Assembly (NCBI GenBank): GCA_965203045.1
Contig: OZ241850.1
Coordinates: 496,001-560,000 of the forward strand
Length of the DNA: 64,000 nucleotides
Direction: 5' to 3'
Origin: G965203045 sp965203045
GTDB lineage: Bacteria > Pseudomonadota > Gammaproteobacteria > PS1 > Pseudothioglobaceae
Each line of letters starts with the position of its first letter. Positions within the stretch are counted from its first letter, which is position 1. A model generated the notes under the pieces. That model saw only the letters and a list, made by a program, of their open reading frames with translations. It had not been told where the DNA came from and searched no databases. Position numbers and translations under genes: made by a program. Shown here one piece after another: positions 43,501-52,500 of the stretch.

Positions 43501-46500
43501 AAGTTTTGTGAACTCTCAAATTCACCATCACTAGCCATAAGTTCTATATTATTAAAGCCAACATCGCCACAGCTGGGGCTACCTAAAAGGGCAAAGCTAG
43601 TCCTGTCAATTTTGCGAATGCGACGATTACTGCTATCAACAACAATAATACTATCTCTACTATCAATTGCAATACCTGTTGGCGAGTTAAATTTAACAAT
43701 AGTGCCAGTGCCATTGGCAAAACCAGTGTCACTGCCAGCAATAGTGCGCACCATGCCATTTGTGTTAATGCTGCGAATGCGGTTATTATTACTATCGGCG
43801 ATGATAATATTGCCTCTGCTATCAACTGCAATACCAAATGGGGTATTAAATCTAGCTGTGCTACTAGCCCCATCCATAGAACCAATAATCCCGCCAGCAA
43901 CGGTGGTTACTGTCCCCTCTGTGCTAATGCTGCGAATGCGGTGATTATCTCTATCAGCAACAATAATATTGCCAAGCGCGTCAATTGCAATACCTATTGG
44001 GGTATTAAATCTAGCTGTGCTACTAGCCCCATCATCAGAACCGAATATATTAGTCCCAGCAATAGTAGTTACTGTCCCCCCTGGGGTAATGCTGCGAATA
44101 CTATGATTATCTCTATCAGCAACAATAATATTGCCAAGCGCGTCAATTGCAATACCTGTTGGGTTATTAAATTTAGCTGTGCTACTAGCCCCATCGACAA
44201 AACCAATTGTATTAGTCCCAGCAATAGTAGTTACTGTCCCCCCTGGGGTAATACTGCGGATACTATGATTATCTCTATCAGCAACAATAATATTGCCAAG
44301 CGCGTCAATTGCAACACCACTTGGGTTATCAAATTTAGCTGTAGCGCTAGCGCCATCAGCAAACCCCTCACTACCACCAGCAATAGTAGTTACTACACCC
44401 TCTGGGCTAATTTTGCGAATACGATGATTTAATCTATCACTAATAATAATATTGCCACTAGCATCAATTGCAGCTGCTGCTGGTAAGTTAAAACTAGCAG
44501 TGCTAGTAACCCCATCATCGCTACCTTGATTGCCATCTCCTGCCAAAGTTGTTACAACTTCACCAACTACATCAATAGTTAACCAATCTAGCAATGTAGT
44601 CCCTGATGCAGCGCTGAAAACAAAGTCAGAACCATCAGCATCACTAGCCCTTAGGTCATATTGATATAGGTCATCAACTATAATAGTGGTAATTGGATTG
44701 CTAGTAAAAACAGGGGCAACTTCATTAACATTACTAACACTAATCTCAAAACTTTTAGTAGCAATATGTAGGTTATCACTAACACCAATGATAATTTCAT
44801 AACTGCTTTGGGCTTCAAAGTCAGGACTGTGGTTAATTACTAATTGATTATCATTGATGATACTAAAACTAGCGCTATCTCTACCACCAACAATACTAAA
44901 CTCAAAAGGACCTAGCGCATTACTTGCAGTAGCGCTAATAGAGGCAATAACACTATCTGAGGCAATGTTTTCAACAACATTAGTAGCGCTGAGGGTTATA
45001 CTAGCTGGGATTACACCACAACTACCATCATCTAAAACAGTAATATCAAAGCTTTGTGAACTTTGAAACTCGCCATCACTAACAATAAGGACTATGTCAT
45101 AGCTGCCAATATCATTACACCCAGGGGAAACACCTGCAAGGACAATGTTATTTCTATTAATTTTACGAATGCGGTGATTACCTCTATCAGCAATAATAAT
45201 ATCGCCAAACGCGTCAATTGCAATACCACTTGGGTTATCAAATTTAGCTGTAGCGCTAGCGCCATCGGCAAAACCCGTATTACTACCAGCAATGGTGGTT
45301 ACTACACCGTCTGGGCTAATTTTGCGAATACGATGATTCAATCTATCACTAATAATAATATTGCCTGAAGCATCAATTGCAACACCTGTTGGGAGATTAA
45401 ATCTAGCTGTATTGCTAGCGCCATCAGCAAAACTGCCATTATTCAAACCTATTGAACCAGTCCCAGCAATGGTGCTTACTGTCCCCTCTGTGCTAATACT
45501 GCGAATACGATGATTAAAACTATCGGCAACAATGATATTGCCAAGCGCGTCAACTACAACACCTACGGGGATATTAAACTTAGCTGTATTACTAGCGCCA
45601 TCAGCAAAAGCGCCATCTATTGAAAAACCATCTCCCGCTCCCGACGAAACAGAACCAGCAATGGTGGTTACCATATCGTTTGTGTCAATGTTGCGAATGC
45701 GGTTATTAAGAGTATCGGCAATAATAATAGCGCTATTATCAATTGTAATGCCTGTTGGTAAATTAAATCTAGCAGTAGCGCTAGCCCCATCAGCAAAAGC
45801 GCCACCTGCTGAACTTGCCTCTTTCCCACCAACAATAGTGCTCACTATACCGTCTGGGCTAATTTTGCGAATACTGTGATTAGTGCCATCAGCAATAATA
45901 ATATTACCGCTAGCATCAATTGCAACACCCGCTGGCTGACGAAATTTAGCTGTGGCGCTAGCCCCATCAACAACACCATTACCGCTACCGGCAATAGTCC
46001 TTACTATGCCATCTGTGCTAATACTGCGAATACGGTGATTAAAGGTATCAACAACAATGATATTACCCAGAGCATCAATTGCAACATCTCTTGGGGAGTT
46101 AAAATTAGCAGTGCTGGCAGCCCCATCATCAATACTCTGGGTGCTACCATCTCCTGCCAAAGTTGTTACAATGATATCAACCATATCAATAGTTAACCAA
46201 TCTGGCAATATAGTCCTTGATATAGCGCTAAAAACAAGGTCATTGCCATCAGCATCACTAGCGCCTAGTATGTATTGATATAGACTATTAACCCTAATGG
46301 TGGTAATTGGATTGCTAGTAAAAACAGGAGTAGATTCATTAATATTAACAACACTAATATTAAAAGTTTTGGTTATCAAATGGACAGCATCGCTAACACC
46401 AATGATAATTTCATAACTGCTCTGGGCTTCAAAGTCGGGACTGTGATTAATAACTAATTGATTAGTAGCGCTAATACTAAAACTAGCGCTGTCTCTGCCA

Positions 46501-49500
46501 CCAACAATACTAAATTCAAAAGGATTTAGCGGATTAGTCGCAGTGGCGCTGATATGGGCAACAACACTATCCATATCTATGTTTTCATCTACAGTAGTAG
46601 TGCTTAGGGCTAAATTAGTTGGGGCAATGCCACAGCTACCATTATCTAGCACAGCAATATCAAAGCTTTGCGAACTACTAAATTCACCATCACTAACAAC
46701 AAGCTCTAAACTATAAATGCCAATATCATCACAACTAGGTGGAGTGCCTACAACGGAAAAGTCAGCGCTACTAATTTTGCGAATGAGGTGATTAGCGCTA
46801 TCGGCAACAATGATATCACCCATATTATCAATTGCAACAGCCCTTGGTCTGCCAAATTCACCACCACCAATAAAATTAGCGCTATCAATAGCAATAGTCC
46901 TTACCATGTTATCTGAGCTAATGCTGCGGATACTGTCATTATTAGTATCAGCAACAATAATATTGCCACCGGCATCAATTACAACATCTCGTGGGTTGCT
47001 AAATCTAGCATTATTACCAGCGCCATCAATAAGGTCTTGGTTAGCACCACCAGCAATAGTAGTTACTGCATTGCTTGAGTTAATTCTACGAATACGTTGA
47101 TTGCTTTGGTCAGCAACAATAATATTGCCATTAGCCTCAACTGCAACACCCCTTGGGCTATTAAATTGAGCATTACTACCAGTAGCGTTAACAAAACCAG
47201 CGCTACTACCAGCAATGGTGGTCACTGCATTATCTGAGTCAATTCTACGAATACGATGATTGCCTCTATCGGCAACAATAATATCGCCTGAAGCATTAAT
47301 TGCAACATCTGATGGTCTGTTAAATCTAGCATTAATACCAGTAGCGTTAACAGAACCCTGCTCACTACCACCAGCAATGGTCGACACCATACCCTCTGGG
47401 CTAATTCTACGAATACGGTGATTCTCAGCATCGGCAACAATAATATCGCCTGAAGCATTAATTGCAACACCTTCTGGTCTATCAAATTTAGCGGTAGCGC
47501 TAGCCCCATCGCCAAAACCCTCGTCTCCACTACCAGCAATGGTGGTTACTACACTCTCTGGGCTAATGTTGCGAATAAGGTTATTATCTGTATCAGCAAC
47601 AATAATATTGCCTGAAGCATCAACCACAACACCTGCTGGGAAAAGGAATGTAGCTGTGCTAGCAGCGCCATTATTACTACCTTGCTCACCATTTCCTGCT
47701 AAAATTATTACAAATGTATCAACACCAGTAGCTAGCCAACTTGGTAATTCAGTCCCTGGGGCAATGCTAAAGACCAAGTCGCTACTATCGCTATCACTGG
47801 CACTTGAATCATATTGGTATAAGTTCCCAACTCTTGCGGTAATAACTGGTGTGCTGGTAAAAACAGGCACTCTTTCAATTCCAGCAACATTAATCTCAAA
47901 ACTTTTAGTAGCAATATGGACCATATCGCTAACACCAATGATAATTTTATAGCTACTTTGGCGCTCAAAGCTAGGGCTGTGGTCAATTACTAATTGATTA
48001 CCGCCAATAATACTAAAACTATCTCTGTCTCTGCCACCAACAATACTAAATTCAAAAGGATTTAACGGATTAGTTGCAGTGGCGCTAATAGAGGCAATAA
48101 CACTATCTGTGGCAGTGTTTTCAACAACATTGGTAGTAGTTAGGGCTAAATTAGTTGGGACAACACCACAACTGCCATTATCTGCCACAGCAATATCAAA
48201 GCTTTGCAAACTCTCAAACTCACCATCACTAATCATAAGGGATATATCATTAACACCAACATCACTACAACTAGGAGTGCCCACCAACACAAAGTTAGTC
48301 CTGTCAATTTCGCGTATGCGGTTATTATTTCTATCAGCAACAATAATATTGCCAAGAGCATTAATTACAATCCCTGTTGGCGAGTCAAATTTAGCAACAG
48401 CGCCTGCGCCATCATCAGTACCCATGCTACTACCAGCAATAGTGCGCACTATGCCATCTGTCCCAATACTGCGAATACGATGATTATTACTATCAGCAAC
48501 AATAATATTGCCTCCGTTATCAACTGCAACACCCACTGGGATATCAAATTTAGCGGTAGCGGTAGCCCCATCACCAAAGCCAGCAATACCACTACCAGCA
48601 AAAGTGCTGACTATGCCTTCTGTGTTAATGCTGCGAATACGATGATTAAAAGCATCAGCAACAAGAATATTGCCAGCAGCATCAATTGCAACATCTCTTG
48701 GGCTGAAAAATATAGCTGTGGCGCTAGCCCCATCACCAAAACTCCGACCACCAGTACCAGCAATAGTACTCACTACGTCCTTTGGGCTAATGCTGCGAAT
48801 GCGACCATTGTTGGTATCAGCAATAATAATATCACCTGAAGCATCAATTTCAATACCAACTGGATCGTCAAATCTAGCTATTGTGCCAGTCCCATCAGCA
48901 AAATTTCCTCTTCTACTACCACCAGCAATGGTGGTTACTTCGCCCCCTGTATCAATCCTGCGAATGCGGTTATTCACTTCATCAACGACAATAATATTAC
49001 CTGAAGCATCAATTGCAACATCTGATGGTCTGTCAAATCTAGCAGTAGCGCTAGCGCCATCCCTGAAAGCGCCACCTGATAAACCTACCTCTCCCCCACC
49101 AGCAATAGTATCCACCATACCCTCTGGGGATATGCTGCGAATGCGATGATTATTGCTATCGGCAACAATAATATTGCCACTATTATCAATTACAACTCCT
49201 TCTGGGAAGCCAAAACTAGCAGTGTTAGTAGCCCCATCATCATTGTCTCGGCTACCATCTCCTGCCAAAGTTGTTACAATTATATCTACATCAGTGGTTA
49301 ACCAATCTGGTAGTGTGGTCCCTGTTGCAGAACTAAGAACAAGTTCAGCTCTATCAATATCAATAATGTTTAAACTATACTGATATGGACTGCCAACTCT
49401 AGTGCTGGTAACTGGTTCGCTGATAAAAATAGGCACTCCTGCAATACTAATAACACTAATCCTAAAGCTCTTAGTAACAATATGGATTGTATCACTAGCG

Positions 49501-52500
49501 CTGATGATAATCTCATATATTCTTTGGGTATTAAAGTCTGGACTGTGGTCAATTACTAACTGATTACCGTCGCTAATACTAAAACTAGCGCCATCTCTAC
49601 CACCAACCACGCTAAAACTAAGGCTGGCGGGATTATCATTATCATCAGCGCTAACAGTAGCAATAATACTATTTGCTAATACATCTTCAACAACAGTGAT
49701 AGCGCTAAGGGCTAAATTGGTTGGTATTGCGCCACAACTACCATCATCTGCAACAACAATATCAAAGCTTTGCGAACTTGTAAGCATGCCATCACTAACC
49801 ATAAGTTCTAAACTATTAATACCAATATCACTGCAGCTGGGACTACCTTTGAGTATGAAACTAGTTCTATCAATTTTGCGAATACGGTTATTAATGTTAT
49901 CAGCAACAATAATATTGCCCGAAGCATCAATTGCAACATCATCTGGTTCTTCAAATTGAGCACTAGCGCCATCACCGTTAGCAAAACCCTTAATACCAGT
50001 ACCAGCAATAGTGCTGACTATACCATCTGTGCTAATTCTACGGATACGATTACCCACGGCATCAGCAACAATAATATCACCACCAACATCAACTGCAACA
50101 CCCCTTGGGAAAAGAAATTTAGCTGTGGCGCTAGCCCCATCAAGAAAACCCTGCTGACCACTACCAGCAACAGTGCTGACTATGCCACTTGGACTAATGC
50201 TGCGAATACGCTGACTACTGCTATCCCCCACAATAATATTACCAGCAGCATCAATTGCAACACCTGATGGGAAAGCAAAACTAGCCGTAGCGCTAGCCCC
50301 ATCAGTATGACCAACATTACCATTACCAGCAACAGTGGTGACTGTCCCATCTGAGCTAATGCCGCGAATATTCTGATTATCTGCGTCGGCAACAATAATA
50401 TTACCAGCAGCATCAACTGCAACACTTATTGGGAAATCAAATCTAGCGGTAGCGCTAGGTCCATTGACAATACCAGGAGTACCACTACCAGCAATAGTGC
50501 TCACTATGCCACTTGAACTAATGCTGCGGATACGATTATTATTGCTATCAGCAACAACAATATTGCCAAGAGCATCAATTGCAATCATCGTTGGGGAAGC
50601 AAATTTAGCTGTGGTGCTAACACCATCAGCAAAACCCCCGCTACTACCAGCAATAGTAGTTACCATACCGCTTGGACTAATTTTACGAATACGGCTATTC
50701 CGCGCATCAGCAACAATAACATTGCCACTAGCGTCAATTGCAACACCTCGTGGTTGCCTAAACCTAGCCGTGGCGCTAGCGCCATCATTGCTACCAAAGA
50801 AACCAGAACCCGCCAAAGTGCTTACTATATTACTATTAATAGCCAACCAACTTGGTAAAACAGTCCCCGATGCGGCATCAAACACAAATCTGCCACCCTC
50901 AGCATCACTAGCCCCTAAACTATATTGGTATGGACTATTAACCTTAATAGAGGTAATCGGCTCACTAGTAAAAACAGGCACACTTTCAATTCCAACAATC
51001 CTAATCTCAAAACTTCTGGTAATAAAATGTATGTCATCACTAACACCAATAATAATCTCATAATTGCTTTGGGTCTCAACACTTGGACTGTGGTCAATTA
51101 CTAACTGATTACCATCACTAATACTAAAACGAGCGCTATCTCTACCACCAACCACGCTAAAACTAAGGCTGGCGGGATTATCATTATCATCAGCGCTAAC
51201 AGTGGCAATAATACTATTTGCTAATACATCTTCAACAACAGTGATAGCGCTAAGGGCTAAATTGGTTGGTATTGCGCCACAACTACCATCATCTGCAACA
51301 ACAATATCAAAGCTTTGCGAACTTGTAAACGTGCCGTCACTAACAATAAGATCTAGGCTATGAACACCAATATCATCACAACCAGTAATACCTGCAACAG
51401 CAATACTATTTATATTAATTTTACGAATACGATTATTGTTTCTATCAGCAACAATAATATTGCCAAGCGCGTCAATTGCAACATCCTCTGGGGCATGAAA
51501 TCTAGCGTTAGCGCCAACCCCATCAGCAAAACCAGCGTCACTGTCACTAATAAAACCAGTGTTACCGCCACCAGCAATAGTGCTCACTACATAGTCTGAG
51601 TCAATACTGCGAATACGATTATTACCGCGATCAGCAACAATAATATTGCCAAGCGCGTCAATTGCAACACCTGAGGGAAAGCTAAATTTAGCCATTGTGC
51701 CAGTGCCATCAGTAAGACCGTTACTACTACCAGCAATAGTGCTTACCATGACATCTGGATCTAGGGTAATTTTACGAATGCGGTGATTATCTCTATCAGC
51801 AACAATAATATTGCCACTAGCATCAATTGCAACATCCTCTGGGGCATTAAATTTAGCAGTAGCTCTATCCCCATCAGTAGAACCCACAAAACTGCCAGCA
51901 ATAATGGTCGCTATATTACCTAGGCTGATACTATGAATGCGATTACTACCACCATCAGCAACAATAATAGTGCTGGTAGCATCAATGGTAACACCCCTTG
52001 GTGTAGAAAATGTAGAAACAGTGGTTACCGTCCCATCTGTGGCAATTCTGCGGATAGCATCATTGCCACTATCAGCAACAATAATATTGCCACTAGCGTC
52101 AATGGCAACAGATGTTGGTCCATCAAATTCAGCCGTGGCGCTAGCCCCATCAGTAAAACCCGTACTACTACCAGCAATGGTGCTCACCATGCCCTCTGGG
52201 CTAATTTTGCGGATACGATTATTATCTCCATCGGTAATAATAATATTACCACTAGCATCAATGGCAACACCATTTGGACCATTAAAATTAGCAGTGCTAG
52301 TAACCCCATCATCGCTACCGAGACTGCCATCACCTGCCAAAGTGCTTACAACTGCACCAATAGCTAACCAACTTGGTAAAACAGTCCCTGATGCGACATC
52401 AAACACAAATCTGCCACCCTCAGCACCACTAGCCCTTAGGTTATATTGGTAGAGGCTATTAGCTCTAGTCCTAGTAACTGGATTGCTGATAAAAACAGGC